A DNA stretch of 64,000 nt from Fragum whitleyi (GCA_948146395.1 OX411543.1:56783689-56847688); one strand, 5' to 3'; shown: positions 60,301 through 61,986, counted from the stretch's first letter. Notes: generated by a model from the letters alone, not told the origin. Translations and numbers: made by a program.

Positions 60301-61986
60301 ATCAAAATTTAATGTTTAGATACCAGTAAGTGTATATGAAATACTAGAATACTGTAATCAAAACCAGTCTCTAATTCTGCTGTCTTATAATTGGTTCCAA
60401 TATCTATTCCAGATTGAGCAGGGGAACATTCTACCAGAAGAGCATCAACAAAACATAACCATTTTAGAACAAGAAAACTTAGATTTACATACAGAAGTCA
60501 AACGTTTAAGAAAAGAAATAAATGATTTTAGACTTGCCAATAATACTGAAAAACCTGTCAATCTAATGAATGGAAATTTAGAAAATGATGATATTCATGA
60601 CAAAGATCAAAAGTATGACGAGATAATTCAAAGTGCAATTGAAAATGAAAAGGCAAAAACTGTTGAAAGTCTTCCAAATGGAGAACCCAATCAGGAAGTC
60701 AGTGATATTAAAAGGCAGAATGAAGCATTACAAACTGAGAATTCCTTATTGACTGAAGAACTTGATAGTTTAAGGGAAACATATAACAAACTTGTTATTG
60801 CCGGAGATAACCTTCAAGATCAGTATGACCAATTAGTGATTGAAAAGGAACAAGTTCATGAAGAGTTTGAATTATTGGCTAAAGCCAAACAGGAACTTGC
60901 CAAGGAAAATGAGTATTTATTGACAGATGCTAATGCAATGCATGATGATATTGATAGATTAGTGCAAGAGGTTGAAAAAGTTCATGATGTAAATCAAACA
61001 CTCTCAAAAGAAAAGGAGGAATTAGAAGTAAAGTTAGATTCAATTAATGTTGGAGGAAGTAAAGCAAGTGATATTGCAAGGATTACTGAGGAGAGAGACA
61101 AGTTAAAAGTGAAAGTTGAAGAACTTGAAAGAGTTAATGAAGAGTTAAAAGGTAACCATGATGTTGTATTGGAGGAGGTACAGAGTTTACAAGGAACTGT
61201 TCAGCGTATTGAGTATGAACGCGAACAACTTCAACAAGAATATGATTCATTACAAGATGAGTTTGAGAATATCCAGGGAGCCCAAGAAGGGTTGCAACAG
61301 GACTATGCCCAGCTTGAGCAAGATTATTCTGATTTACTGGCTGATAAAGAAAAATTGGAACAGGATGTTTTAGAAGTGCAGACAGCGAGTGTAAATGTGG
61401 AACAAAATAATCCAGCACTTAATGCTGAAATAGAGAAAGTGAAACAAGAAAATGTAGATTTAATAATGGAAAAGGAACAGTTAGAAATGACAATGACAGA
61501 ACTATCAAAATCCAATGCACTTATCCAGGAGGAGCTAAATAGTCTTAAAGAAGCATTGAAACTTGAAGAATCTAAAGACAAGAAGGGCAGCAATAAAATT
61601 AACAGCGAATCCACAGAAACAAAATTCCACTCATTGTCTTCCAATAGTTCAACCACATCATCATCATCAGAAAGTTCTGATAAAGCTTCATTGGAGGCTC
61701 TGGTTGAAAAAGATCGAAGAATACGATCTTTACAAATTCAGATATCACGTCTTCAGCAGCAGCTTGCAGTAGGTTTTTAGAACATCTCTTATCTAACAGG
61801 GGGATCATGGGTTCTTTTCTTTTCTCTTGTCTTATAGGCCAGTATTTGTTTTTCTTGTTTGAAGTGCATACACATTTTCCTTTTTGCAAAAAAAGATGAT
61901 TTGCAACTTTTCTTATATTGGGCACCAGATTTTTTATTTTTATTTGCAGAGTTGGATAAACAGCAATCTAAGAAGGATTTACTCAG
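10038..61986 (+). CDS. RAI14-like: RAI14/UACA-like ankyrin-repeat coiled-coil protein, multi-exon gene (partial at both ends)
   Basis: Eighteen exons in matching phase give about 972 residues, numbered here from the first visible one. Residues 1-40 contain the EWNKND motif and a helix, as seen just before the ankyrin domain in vertebrate RAI14 (ankycorbin) and UACA. Six ankyrin repeats follow at 41-73, 74-106, 107-139, 140-172, 173-205 and 206-229, the number known for that family. Residues 230-312 are a polar linker, 313-411 a coiled coil, 412-433 an acidic patch, 445-909 a nearly continuous coiled coil, 916-931 Ser-rich, and 936-972 a last coil. Family members are cytoskeletal or actin-associated scaffold proteins; that role is family knowledge, not seen here. 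No signal peptide or membrane segment is visible. The initiator exon and the C-terminal exon are missing. Whether it is the single invertebrate ancestor of RAI14 and UACA cannot be decided from the window. Confidence -1.
10201..10345 (-). repeat. TTAA MITE family P, truncated
   Basis: It begins TTAAACCCTTGTCATACTGAA 32 bases after the exon A donor and loses its other end. Orientation is opposite to the copy at 31609. Confidence -1.
10346..11150. other. Intron 1 of the visible gene: no element recognised
   Basis: AT-rich sequence without gene-like ORFs or clear repeat ends. Confidence -1.
11155..11228. repeat. Foldback family R, copy 2
   Basis: TTGATGGCTCAGTGTGAA at the left and its near inverse TTTCGCGCTCAGTCATCAA at the right, with GCCTATA/TGTAGGC in the middle. 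Confidence -1.
11383..11471 (+). CDS. RAI14-like: Exon B: ankyrin repeat 1
   Basis: Acceptor CCTTTACAG, donor GTGAGA. It encodes residues 45-73, with the VFHVACQLGRGDVIDLLISH core followed by GAEVN, a standard ankyrin helix pair and turn. The first base completes the valine codon from exon A. It ends in phase 1. Confidence -1.
11534..11977 (-). mobile_element. TTAA MITE family P with SINE inserted
   Basis: TTAACCCTTGTCATAATGAA at the left and TTCATGACAAGGGTTAA at the right. The SINE fragment at 11594-11775 lies inside; without it the element would be about 260 bases, like the other copies. Confidence -1.
11594..11775 (-). mobile_element. tRNA-derived SINE, 5'-truncated
   Basis: The reverse complement carries CACCAATGGGTTGATAATCG, the CAGCTGGAGGCTAGGAAAGG block and the AAACTCCATTCAATC tail of the family seen complete at 57390. 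The tRNA-like head is missing. Confidence -1.
11978..13185. other. Intron 2, first part: no gene seen
   Basis: It contains short inverted stretches such as AGAAGAAATTGCTTGTGACA against CAAGCAAATTCTTCTTTT near 12200, and a decayed foldback R copy near 12545-12605. No exon with matching phase was found. Confidence -1.
13186..14501 (-). mobile_element. Rolling-circle-like element RC-4, inverted, with nested TTAA element
   Basis: Read on the minus strand it starts AGCTCAGCTGAGCACAACGT (foldback), has a short GTCGTCC tract, and ends TCAGGTGAGC, an AGGGC/GGCCCT stem and CTCTTGT. This is the AGCTCACCTGAGCAC subfamily of RC-7, RC-12 and RC-15. Positions 13270-14031 are a later TTAA insertion. Confidence -1.
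13270..14031. mobile_element. TTAA-flanked element family Y, 762 bp, nested in RC-4
   Basis: TTAAGTTGGCAATGGACAGC at the left and ATGTGTCCATTGCTACCTTAA at the right: inverted ends of about 14 bases next to TTAA, as piggyBac-type elements leave. The short copy at 20097 shares both ends and the GTGGGTTTT-CGTTTATTTTACGGC block. There is no transposase ORF. Confidence -1.
14502..15384. other. Intron 2, middle: no gene seen
   Basis: It contains a short perfect hairpin at about 15183-15222 (ATCGCTTATTTTGTTCA against its complement). The 14700-15070 stretch has loosely repeated CAATTTCTCGGGTCATTGGC-like phrases of decayed repeats. Confidence -1.
15385..15515 (+). repeat. Dispersed repeat family T, copy 1
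   Basis: The GTTTGAGTGAGTGTTTGGAA block, followed by a GAATGAATGGAGC and GTGAGCGATTAAGAATG stretch, recurs at 41952-42105. Class unknown. Confidence -1.
15713..15835 (+). repeat. Two diverged tandem units of about 69 bp
   Basis: ACCAAATAAGCAGATCACRT occurs twice, with the shared AAATAAGCAG at 15731 and 15800, each preceded by CAGRTCGCGA. Nothing further is recognised. Confidence -1.
15836..16582. other. Intron 2, late part: no gene seen
   Basis: Two overlapping short ORFs near 16067-16586 have no domain signal, splice support or codon bias. Treated as non-coding. Confidence -1.
16583..16833 (-). repeat. TTAA MITE family P, complete
   Basis: TTAACAGTTGTCATGCTGAA and TTCAGCATGACAAGGATTAA ends, with the TGCACATAGGTGCA palindromic centre. 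About 251 bases. Confidence -1.
17240..17463 (+). repeat. TTAA MITE family P, decayed
   Basis: It begins TTAATTATCATGCTGAACCC, with TGCACACATGTGCAGTCTGA inside. The right end is degraded (TTCAGAATGACAATG). Confidence -1.
17872..17936 (+). CDS. RAI14-like: Exon C: first half of ankyrin repeat 2
   Basis: Acceptor TTTTTTTCAG, donor GTAATT. It encodes residues 75-95, containing NTSLQIASREGWHGIVEKLI. The first two bases complete Gly74. It ends in phase 0. It lies after a 6.4-kb intron, the longest inside the ankyrin domain. Confidence -1.
17998..18275 (+). repeat. CAGGGGTG (hAT-like) MITE family U, decayed
   Basis: It begins 61 bases after the exon C donor with AGCAGGGGTCAGAATTCCCA. It keeps the TTGTCTGACATGGGCTTTTC and CCAGCATTTTCTTCTTC blocks found in the complete copies at 43801 and 50236. 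The right terminus is lost. Confidence -1.
18300..18470 (+). mobile_element. tRNA-derived SINE, 5'-truncated
   Basis: It carries GGGTTGATAGTTGTAGACC, CAGCTGGAGGCTAGAAAAGG and an AAATTCCATGCAAAC tail. The tRNA-like part is missing. Confidence -1.
18789..19323 (-). mobile_element. TTAA MITE family P interrupted by another hairpin element
   Basis: The left end TTGACCCTTATCATGCTGAA and right end ATTCAGCATGACTGGGATTT belong to family P. About 300 unrelated bases lie between 18975 and 19285, ending in an inverted pair (19145 GTCAATTCACATTTTTTGAG against 19250 CCCTCAAAAACGTGAATTGA). Confidence -1.
19455..19580 (-). mobile_element. tRNA-derived SINE fragment
   Basis: The reverse complement of CCACCAATGGGCATATGATA and the CAGCTGGCGGCCTAAATG-type block identify a decayed minus-strand SINE just upstream of exon D. 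Confidence -1.
19645..19773 (+). CDS. RAI14-like: Exon D: end of ankyrin repeat 2 and all of repeat 3
   Basis: Acceptor CATTACAG, donor GTTAGT. It encodes 43 residues (96-138) with TALHHAV, a form of the TPLHxAA signature, then VLLHHGADPNVRD. It is phase 0 at both ends, so skipping would keep the frame but delete more than one ankyrin repeat. Confidence -1.
19881..20012. repeat. Large palindrome with 62-base arms
   Basis: 19881-19942 and 19951-20012 are near-exact reverse complements with an 8-base loop (TGCATG...CATGCA at the centre, GCCC...GGGC outside). A decayed relative lies near 48075-48203. Confidence -1.
20097..20197. mobile_element. TTAA-flanked MITE family Y, short copy
   Basis: TTAAGGTGGCAATGGACAGC at the left, TGTCTATTGCTACCTTAA at the right, 101 bases including both TTAA. 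It is the internally deleted relative of the 762-bp copy at 13270. Confidence -1.
20298..21167 (+). mobile_element. Rolling-circle-like element RC-5
   Basis: It starts TATACACCACCTGAGG, has a (GTCY)n tract at 20340-20395, and repeats units built on GCAACTCCTCCTAAGTTTCT (spacing of later units 170 and 168, at 20687, 20857 and 21025). It ends GGCACTCTTGT. No coding capacity. Confidence -1.
21463..21569 (+). CDS. RAI14-like: Exon E: ankyrin repeat 4
   Basis: Acceptor TTTATTACAG, donor GTGAGT. It encodes residues 139-173: PLFYAAYSGYLNICKELLDK, then GAMVNALDD. It ends in phase 2. All canonical ankyrin helix positions are filled. Confidence -1.
22271..22365 (+). CDS. RAI14-like: Exon F: ankyrin repeat 5
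   Basis: Acceptor ATATTTACAG, donor GTTTGT. It encodes residues 175-205: TPLIAASKQGHADVCEFLLK, then KGADPSLLD. The first base completes Leu174. It ends in phase 1. Only about 56 bases of intron separate its donor from a TTAA MITE at 22422. Confidence -1.
22422..22671 (+). repeat. TTAA MITE family P, complete
   Basis: TTAACCCTTGTCATGCTGAT and ATTCAGCATGATAAGGGTTAA ends, 250 bases. Its right TTAA is also the left end of the next element. Confidence -1.
22668..22776. repeat. TTAA inverted-repeat element abutting family P
   Basis: TTAAAATATCCAAGTTATCT and the inverse AGATAACATGGATATTTTAA are the ends of a 109-base element that shares its left TTAA with the family P copy. Confidence -1.
22793..23752 (+). 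mobile_element. Rolling-circle-like element RC-6 (TAGTCCCC subfamily)
   Basis: 5' foldback 22793-22827 (TAGTCCCCTACCGG...AGGGGACTA) and a (GTCY)n tract at 22840-22875. Units with TATATGACTAGATGGCAATG occur at 22941, 23101 and 23273. An unrelated stretch lies near 23410-23690. It ends GGTAGGGGACTT, then a GCCCATG/CATGGC stem and CTCTTGT. Confidence -1.
24238..24316. repeat. Foldback family R, copy 3
   Basis: AGTTGTAACTGCCTATATG against TATAGGCAGTTACAGC; outer arms ATGATGCCTCAGC and CTTGAGCCATCAAT. Confidence -1.
24571..24642. repeat. Foldback family R, copy 4 (decayed)
   Basis: CAATGGCTCAGTGCTAAACA at the left, GTTACAACTGATTC at the right; the right outer arm is degraded. Confidence -1.
24891..25892 (+). 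mobile_element. Rolling-circle-like element RC-7 (AGCTCACCTGAGCAC subfamily)
   Basis: 5' foldback AGCTCACCTGAGCAC...GTGCTCAAGGTGAGCT at 24891-24924 and (GTCY)n at 24941-24990. About four and a half units begin AAACCACTGGGCCAATCAAG at 25020, 25181, 25353 and 25526 (spacing 161, 172, 173). The end is CAGGTGAGCGATATAGG with stem AGGACCA/TGGTCCT and CTCTTGT. Short open frames across the units are repeat artefacts. Confidence -1.
26235..26351 (+). CDS. RAI14-like: Exon G: ankyrin repeat 6 (degenerate) and start of linker
   Basis: Acceptor TATTTACAG, donor GTACAA (a weak match to the donor consensus). It encodes residues 207-244. QDALTYGLNEGHHVLEDIF is a capping ankyrin repeat with a tyrosine in the place of the usual alanine. 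A polar stretch WDVQQKPQKEN follows. It ends in phase 1. A poly-C element begins about 40 bases past the donor. Confidence -1.
26391..26683 (+). mobile_element. Rolling-circle-like element RC-8 (poly-C subfamily)
   Basis: It opens with a run of C paired with AAAAAGAGGGGGTAT (foldback), then GTCAGTCTGTCCATCC, and a body shared with the copies at 36432 and 45423. The 3' end (ATATTTTACAAATATCTCCTG) is a mutated form of stem plus CTCTTGT. It begins about 40 bases downstream of the exon G donor. Confidence -1.
26793..27012 (+). repeat. TTAA MITE family P, copy with decayed left end
   Basis: TTATCCCTGTTGTGCTGAAC at the left, ATCCAGCATGACTGGTTAA at the right, with the palindromic centre kept. Confidence -1.
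27013..28184. other. Intron 7, middle: no gene or clear element
   Basis: It contains a short inverted pair around 27715-27770 (GTGGGAATTGATAATTGTCT against AATTATCAATTCCCCCA) and another at 27940-28025 (AAAACTAAAAACCTAAT against AAGGTTTTTAGTTTCAT). Otherwise nothing is recognised. Confidence -1.
28185..28353 (-). repeat. TTAA MITE family P, partial
   Basis: It ends GGTTCAGCATGACAAGAGTT, with the TGCACATACGTGCA centre. The left end is lost. Confidence -1.
28605..28666 (+). CDS. RAI14-like: Exon H: Gln/Glu/Pro-rich linker
   Basis: Acceptor TTATTTCTGTAG, donor GTAGTT. It encodes residues 246-265, rich in Q, P and E, with no fold expected. The first two bases complete Asp245. It ends in phase 0. 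Support is splice-site quality plus matching phase on both sides; there is no domain match. Confidence -1.
29101..29168. repeat. Foldback family R, copy 5
   Basis: GATGACTCAGCATTAAACAG, then GTAACTGCCTATAGGCAGTTAC as an uninterrupted palindrome, then ACTGTTTAGTGTGGAGG. Confidence -1.
29283..29393 (-). repeat. TTAA MITE family P, fragment
   Basis: AGACTAAGATCAGACTGCAT, then CCTGCCAAAGCAGAAATATT and GGGACAAGGG. Confidence -1.
29394..30078. other. Intron between H and I: no gene or clear element
   Basis: AT-rich; the imperfect repetition of AATCTTAA near 29880-29945 is the only structure seen. Confidence -1.
30079..30159 (+). CDS. RAI14-like: Exon I: linker cassette exon
   Basis: Acceptor TTATTCTGTAG, donor GTAATC. 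It encodes 27 residues (266-292), charged and Pro/Thr-containing. It is phase 0 at both ends and 81 nt long, so it can be skipped without a frameshift. Confidence -1.
30520..30595. repeat. Foldback family R, copy 6
   Basis: TTGATGGTTCAGCACAAAAT, GTGACTGCCTATATG/TTAGGCAGTTACAAC and TTTCATGCTGAGCCATTGG. Confidence -1.
30596..31608. other. Intron between I and J: no gene or clear element
   Basis: Nothing recognised; AT-rich. Confidence -1.
31609..31861 (+). repeat. TTAA MITE family P, best-preserved copy
   Basis: TTAACCCTTGTCATGCTGAA and TTCAGCATGACAAGGGTTAA are exact inverted ends including the TTAA. The body is 253 bases, with GGAATATTCCTGCTTTGGCA and the TGCACATAAGTGCA centre. It is a good reference for the family. 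Confidence -1.
31862..32472. other. Intron between I and J, middle: no gene or clear element
   Basis: Nothing recognised. Confidence -1.
32473..33259 (+). mobile_element. Rolling-circle-like element RC-9 (AGCTCC subfamily, decayed)
   Basis: It starts AGCTCCAAACGCCACTGGGG, followed by a short GTCT tract. Units contain TCTTCTCCTCCCTAACCATTG and AACTTTGCATGAATGTTCC. It ends GGGGAGCGATACAGGCCCTC, with a second GGACCTCTTGT after an apparent small duplication. Confidence -1.
33282..33411 (+). repeat. Recent 65-bp tandem duplication
   Basis: 33282-33346 and 33347-33411 differ at one visible base (AAAGACGACTG against AAAGATGACTG). It lies just past RC-9. Confidence -1.
33412..34778. other. Intron before exon J: no gene
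   Basis: It holds a decayed foldback R copy at about 34077-34135 (GTTGCAACTGCCTAAAAACA). ORFs near 34124-34508 on both strands are short and unsupported. Confidence -1.
34779..34865 (+). CDS. RAI14-like: Exon J: acidic linker into coiled coil
   Basis: Acceptor AATTTAACAG, donor GTTTGT. It encodes 29 residues (293-321), beginning DDLDEEALAER and ending IEQRTLEAYK, which leads into the coiled coil. It is phase 0 at both ends. Its GC content is clearly higher than the flanking intron, as expected for coding DNA. Confidence -1.
34866..35948. other. Intron between J and K, first part: nothing recognised
   Basis: AT-rich sequence with no repeat ends and no in-phase exon that I could support. Confidence -1.
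35949..38308 (+). mobile_element. Rolling-circle-like element RC-10, decayed and interrupted
   Basis: It starts AGATCAACTGAGCACCTTGT with a weak foldback to AAGGTGAG, and a late GTCTGTCCC tract near 36220. It ends ATTCAGGTGAGCAGTTTAGG, stem AGGGCCA/TGGCCCT and CTCTTGT. The 38050-38250 part matches the RC-4 body in the same relative place. RC-11 is inserted at 36432-36723. Confidence -1.
36432..36723 (+). mobile_element. Rolling-circle-like element RC-11 (poly-C subfamily), nested
   Basis: TATGCCC followed by a run of about 22 C, GAAGAAGAGGTGGTATATTG, GTTGGTCCGTCC, a body equal to RC-8, then GGGGGACATAAATG, stem TGTTT/AAACA and CTCTTGT. Confidence -1.
38436..38450 (+). CDS. RAI14-like: Exon K: 15-nt microexon
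   Basis: Acceptor CATATTTAG, donor GTGAGT (strong). It encodes ARRKM (322-326) in phase 0. The basic residues join the LEAYK end of exon J to the ELEEENEQM start of exon L, so the coiled-coil heptad can run through. The case rests on the strong donor, a plausible acceptor, phase agreement and coil continuity. J joined directly to L would also be in frame, so it may be an optional exon. Confidence -1.
38451..39222. other. Intron after the microexon: no gene
   Basis: A short ORF at 38623-38805 has no support. Nothing else is recognised. Confidence -1.
39223..40594. mobile_element. Inverted-repeat element family W interrupted by RC-12
   Basis: The left end GATCCGTTTTACTAAACTTC and right end GATGTTTAGTAAAACAGGCC are inverted repeats. 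The copy at 52044 has the same ends in 240 bases. RC-12 fills 39297-40424. Confidence -1.
39297..40424 (+). mobile_element. Rolling-circle-like element RC-12 with exact 145-bp units
   Basis: 5' foldback AGCTCACCTGAGCAC, with partner TGCTCAAGGTGAGCT, then a GTCGTCTGTC tract. The unit mark ACACTCTARA or its variants falls at 39401, 39546, 39691, 39836, 39981, 40126 and 40271: 145 bases every time. It ends CAGGTGAGCGATCTAGG, stem AGGACCA/TGGTCCT and CTCTTGT. Constant length with many substitutions suggests old units without indels. Confidence -1.
40973..41671 (+). mobile_element. Rolling-circle-like element RC-13
   Basis: It starts TATATCCCCCACCTACGAAG with partner GAGGGGGGTATAT, then (GTCY)n at 41020-41057. 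Units are marked by TCCGGACT/TCTGGACT at 41071, 41216, 41361 and 41507 (spacing 145, 145, 146). It ends GTCCGCTCTGCGACAGTT, then CTAGT. No protein coding. Confidence -1.
41952..42105 (+). repeat. Dispersed repeat family T, copy 2
   Basis: Shares GTATGAGTGAGTGTTTGGAA and GTGAGCGATTAAGAATG with the copy at 15385. Confidence -1.
42106..43278. other. Intron before exon L: nothing recognised
   Basis: No repeat ends or supported ORF. Confidence -1.
43279..43404 (+). CDS. RAI14-like: Exon L: coiled coil
   Basis: Acceptor TTTGTTTCAG, donor GTATGT. It encodes 42 residues (327-368). ELEEENEQMNEDLKSMRYKY and the following QLQDAYDGLKKQL are clear heptad coil, ending in a Pro-containing break (EVPPV). 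It is phase 0 at both ends. Confidence -1.
43468..43696 (+). repeat. TTAA MITE family X, copy 1
   Basis: TTAACCCTTTGCTGTTTAAT at the left and AACAGGAAAGGGTTAA at the right, 229 bases. The TTAACCCTTT ends are what piggyBac-type MITEs show. The centre is a hairpin AGAAGAAATTGCTT/AAGCAATTTCTTCT. Confidence -1.
43801..44157. repeat. hAT-like MITE family U, complete
   Basis: CAGGGGTGTGAAATTCCC at the left, TTTCCACACCCCTG at the right. CAATATC directly flanks both sides (43794-43800 and 44158-44164), a 7-bp match. The centre is a hairpin GAAGAAAATGCTGG/CCAGCATTTTCTTC. 357 bases. Confidence -1.
44339..44567 (-). repeat. TTAA MITE family X, copy 2
   Basis: TTAACACTTTCCTGTTTTAC at the left and AAACAGCAAAGGGTTAA at the right; the mirror image of copy 1. 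Intact sequence TTCTTCTTTTTTCACAATG serves as the empty site for RC-18. Confidence -1.
44568..45422. other. Intron between L and M, middle: nothing recognised
   Basis: A 78-residue ORF near 44879 has no support. Confidence -1.
45423..47285 (+). mobile_element. Rolling-circle-like element RC-14 (poly-C subfamily), interrupted
   Basis: TACACTCCCCTTTGAAGAAC with partner AGGGGGTAAGTTGC starts it; TGTTTTACAAACATCTCTTG ends it, as in RC-11. RC-15 splits it at ACTCATCATATTTT, which is continuous in RC-11. Confidence -1.
45614..47197 (+). mobile_element. Rolling-circle-like element RC-15, about ten 145-bp units, nested in RC-14
   Basis: 5' foldback AGCTCACCTGAGCATGAAGT and GTGCTCAAGGTGAGCT, then a GTCGTCCGTTGTGCGTCGTC tract. 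The unit mark ACACTCTAGA falls at 45711, 45856, 46002, 46147, 46282, 46427, 46572, 46717, 46861 and 47006 (145, 146, 145, 135, 145, 145, 145, 144, 145). It ends CAGGTGAGCGATTAAGGGCC, stem AGGGCCA/TGGCCCT and CTCTTGT. Units are very alike, so amplification is more recent than in RC-12. Confidence -1.
47487..47615 (+). CDS. RAI14-like: Exon M: coiled coil
   Basis: Acceptor TCTTATTTAAG, donor GTTTGT. It encodes 43 residues (369-411) of heptad coil: LEDELTVLKAQLTEEQDKN, then VRLIDKLKVVRKKYKGE. It is phase 0 at both ends. Confidence -1.
47756..48004 (-). repeat. TTAA MITE family P, complete
   Basis: TTTACCCTTGTCATGCTGAA at the left and TCAGCATGACAAGAGTTTAA at the right, with the TGCACATATGTGCA centre. 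About 249 bases. Confidence -1.
48075..48203. repeat. Decayed relative of the palindrome at 19881
   Basis: CATTCAGAATGATAAAAAGG at the left and CCATTTTGTCATCCTAAATG at the right, with TTTGCAC/GTGCATG in the centre. Confidence -1.
48226..48292. repeat. Foldback family R, copy 8 (decayed)
   Basis: GGTTCAGCACAAAACAGTTG at the left and TTTTGCACAGAGCCATTGA at the right. Confidence -1.
48655..48725. repeat. Foldback family R, copy 9 (decayed)
   Basis: CAATGGCTCAGTGTGAAACA at the left; the right arm has lost most pairing. Confidence -1.
48730..48956 (+). repeat. TTAA MITE family X, copy 3
   Basis: TTAACCCTTTGCTGTTTAAT at the left, AAACAGGAAAGGGTTAA at the right, 227 bases. Confidence -1.
49074..49140 (+). 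CDS. RAI14-like: Exon N: acidic Asp/Ser patch
   Basis: Acceptor TTCATTTACAG, donor GTGAGT. It encodes residues 412-433, TENSDDDSWNDSDDELFDSS and two more. Asp and Ser dominate around a lone Trp and Phe, the look of a phosphorylatable acidic linear motif (casein-kinase-like spacing; inference). It ends in phase 1. Confidence -1.
49526..49632 (+). CDS. RAI14-like: Exon O: linker and coiled coil
   Basis: Acceptor TTATTTACAG, donor GTAGAG. It encodes residues 435-469. A short basic/proline start (RKPQVVEHKPQT) leads into LLLLQNQVAQLRQDNKQLRE, strong coil. The first two bases complete Pro434. It ends in phase 0, followed by an 8.3-kb intron. Confidence -1.
50236..50592. repeat. hAT-like MITE family U, copy 2
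   Basis: CAGGGGTGTGGAATTCCCAT at the left, ATTTCCACGCCCCTG at the right, 357 bases like copy 1. Flanks AATAG on both sides (5 bases visible). Same central hairpin. Confidence -1.
50593..52043. other. 8.3-kb intron O-P, first part: no gene
   Basis: A 110-residue ORF at 51490-51822 lacks splice sites in the right phase and any domain feature. A decayed palindrome-family fragment lies near 50990-51060. Confidence -1.
52044..52283. repeat. Inverted-repeat element family W, uninterrupted copy
   Basis: TTTTTACTAAACATCTTACA at the left, GTAAGATGTTTAGTAAAACC at the right. It carries an inner inverted pair TCTCATTTGAA...TTTCAATGAGA. The 94-residue ORF inside is a by-product. Confidence -1.
52284..52999. 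other. Intron O-P, middle: nothing recognised
   Basis: No repeat ends or supported ORF. Confidence -1.
53000..53317 (+). mobile_element. Rolling-circle-like element RC-16, short decayed copy
   Basis: AGCTCACTTGAGGACAAAGT and GTGCTCATAGTGAGCT form the 5' foldback, CAGGTGATAGCTTTAGAGG the 3' part, ending CTCGTGT (mutated). A single unit remains, in line with collapse of the tandem part. Confidence -1.
53318..53907. other. Intron O-P: nothing recognised
   Basis: AT-rich with no repeat ends seen. Confidence -1.
53908..54391 (+). mobile_element. Rolling-circle-like element RC-17 (ATGCCCCC subfamily)
   Basis: 5' foldback ATGCCCCCG...CGGGGGCAT at 53908-53936 and (GTCY)n at 53950-54020. Two units of about 163 bases contain GAAAACTTAACCTTGCCAAT. 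It ends TCGGGGGCATT, stem TGTGTTT/AAACACA, then TCTTGT. Confidence -1.
54464..54840 (+). mobile_element. tRNA-derived SINE, interrupted or rearranged
   Basis: GGTAGCACATAGGAATGTCA and a B-box-like GGGTTTGATCCCC near 54500 give the head. The body resumes at about 54690 with TCATAGGCCTATGTTAGATA and ends ACCCCATTAA. Between them an inverted copy of CCAATTGGTAAATAAT has been added. Confidence -1.
54837..55363 (-). repeat. TTAA MITE family X, copy 4, interrupted by RC-18
   Basis: TTAACCCTTTCCTGTTTTAC at the left, AAACAGCAAAGGGTTAA at the right. The extra length over copies 1-3 is the 298-base RC-18 inside. Confidence -1.
54997..55294 (+). mobile_element. Rolling-circle-like element RC-18, nested in MITE X
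   Basis: ATGCCCCGG...CGGGGGCAT foldback, (GTCY)n, one unit like RC-17, then stem TGTGTTT/AAACACA and TCTTGT. Its boundaries follow from comparison with the uninterrupted MITE X copies. Confidence -1.
55364..57085. other. Intron O-P, late part: decayed repeats, no gene
   Basis: A remnant with GTCTGTATGTCTATCC near 55375 and CATGAAACTTTCATG near 55466 looks like an old rolling-circle-like copy. Family P remnant near 56215-56260. Nothing coding is supported. Confidence -1.
57086..57333 (-). repeat. TTAA MITE family P, complete
   Basis: TTAACCTTTAAATCATGCTG at the left and TTCAACATGGAAAGGGTTAA at the right, with the TGCACATATGTGCA centre. Confidence -1.
57390..57676 (+). mobile_element. tRNA-derived SINE, full length
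   Basis: The head TAGCGCGCAGTTGGTAGCAC is an A-box-like start and GGTTCGATCCCC at 57444 an RNA polymerase III B box. The body contains CACCAATGGGTTGATAAGCC and CAGCTGGAGGCTTGGAAAGG. The tail AAACTCCATTAAAACAATC continues as (AATC)n. This head could be scored as a tRNA pseudogene. Retroposition by a LINE is known for such SINEs; the partner is not in the window. Confidence -1.
57677..57887 (+). mobile_element. tRNA-derived SINE, second copy truncated at the B box
   Basis: It begins TTGATCCCCGACAGTGGGCA directly after the tail of the previous copy and ends AAACTCCATTCAATCAATC about 25 bases before exon P. Confidence -1.
57914..58033 (+). CDS. RAI14-like: Exon P: coiled coil with an internal alternative donor
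   Basis: Acceptor TCTTTCAG, donor GTAAAC. It encodes 40 residues (470-509): a Ser-rich start (DKTGSVSSLASIEDP), then MEKMRNHIEDLEKKKQRLEQ. It is phase 0 at both ends. An in-frame GTGAGT at 57959 is a better donor consensus than the one at 58034 and would shorten the exon by 25 codons without a frameshift. Confidence -1.
58115..58698 (+). mobile_element. Rolling-circle-like element RC-19
   Basis: TATATGCCCGAAGGGTCGTA at the start, (GTCY)n at 58150-58200, units marked ACTCCTCCTAAACTATCAAT at 58221, 58390 and 58557 (169, 167). The 3' end is CACTTCGGGCGAATATGCGC (pairs with the start) and CTCTTGT. It begins 82 bases after the exon P donor. Confidence -1.
58922..60113 (-). mobile_element. Rolling-circle-like element RC-20, inverted copy of the RC-1 subfamily
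   Basis: On the minus strand it starts AGCTCCACTGGCTGAAAGCC, has a GTCC/GTGC tract, and its units have GATCAT at 59149, 59314, 59480, 59645, 59810 and 59961 (165, 166, 165, 165, 151). It ends GCCTGTGGAGCGACTCAAGC, stem AAGCCAT/ATGGCTT and CTAGT. It runs opposite to RC-1, 55 kb apart, and ends 299 bases before exon Q. Confidence -1.
60114..60412. other. End of intron P-Q
   Basis: TTTATTCCAGTAWATAACAA occurs twice (60176, 60230), a 54-base tandem. The real acceptor is at 60411-60412; the earlier TATTCCAG copies are possible decoys. Confidence -1.
60413..61768 (+). CDS. RAI14-like: Exon Q: 452-residue coiled-coil exon
   Basis: Acceptor TCTATTCCAG, donor GTAGGT. It encodes residues 510-961, nearly all charged heptad coil rich in E, K, Q and L with repeated short blocks such as LQDQYDQLV, LQQEYDSLQDEFE and LQQDYAQLEQDY. 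A break around 916-931 has eleven Ser in sixteen residues. The end (RIRSLQIQISRLQQQLA) resembles the SLEQQLA block near the UACA C-terminus. The reading frame is open before the first ATG at 60566, which agrees with an internal exon. If the intron were retained, three more codons (VGF) and a stop would follow. Confidence -1.
61952..61986 (+). CDS. RAI14-like: Exon R (probable): coil end near the C-terminus
   Basis: The acceptor is the second AG in TTTGCAGAG; the donor is GTATAC. Read in phase 0 after exon Q it gives LDKQQSKKDLL plus two bases, so the junction reads RLQQQLA-LDKQQSKKDLL. That parallels the conserved end of UACA/RAI14 just before the last exon. Using the first AG instead (exon from 61950) puts SWINSNLRRIYS in frame, which is not coil-like. 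The next exon is beyond the window. Confidence is moderate because the exon is short and the intron is only about 180 bases. Confidence -1.

Noticed and set aside
61134..61925. ORFs of 94-110 residues antisense to exon Q
   Set aside because: Shadows of the coiled-coil coding frame, with no independent signal.
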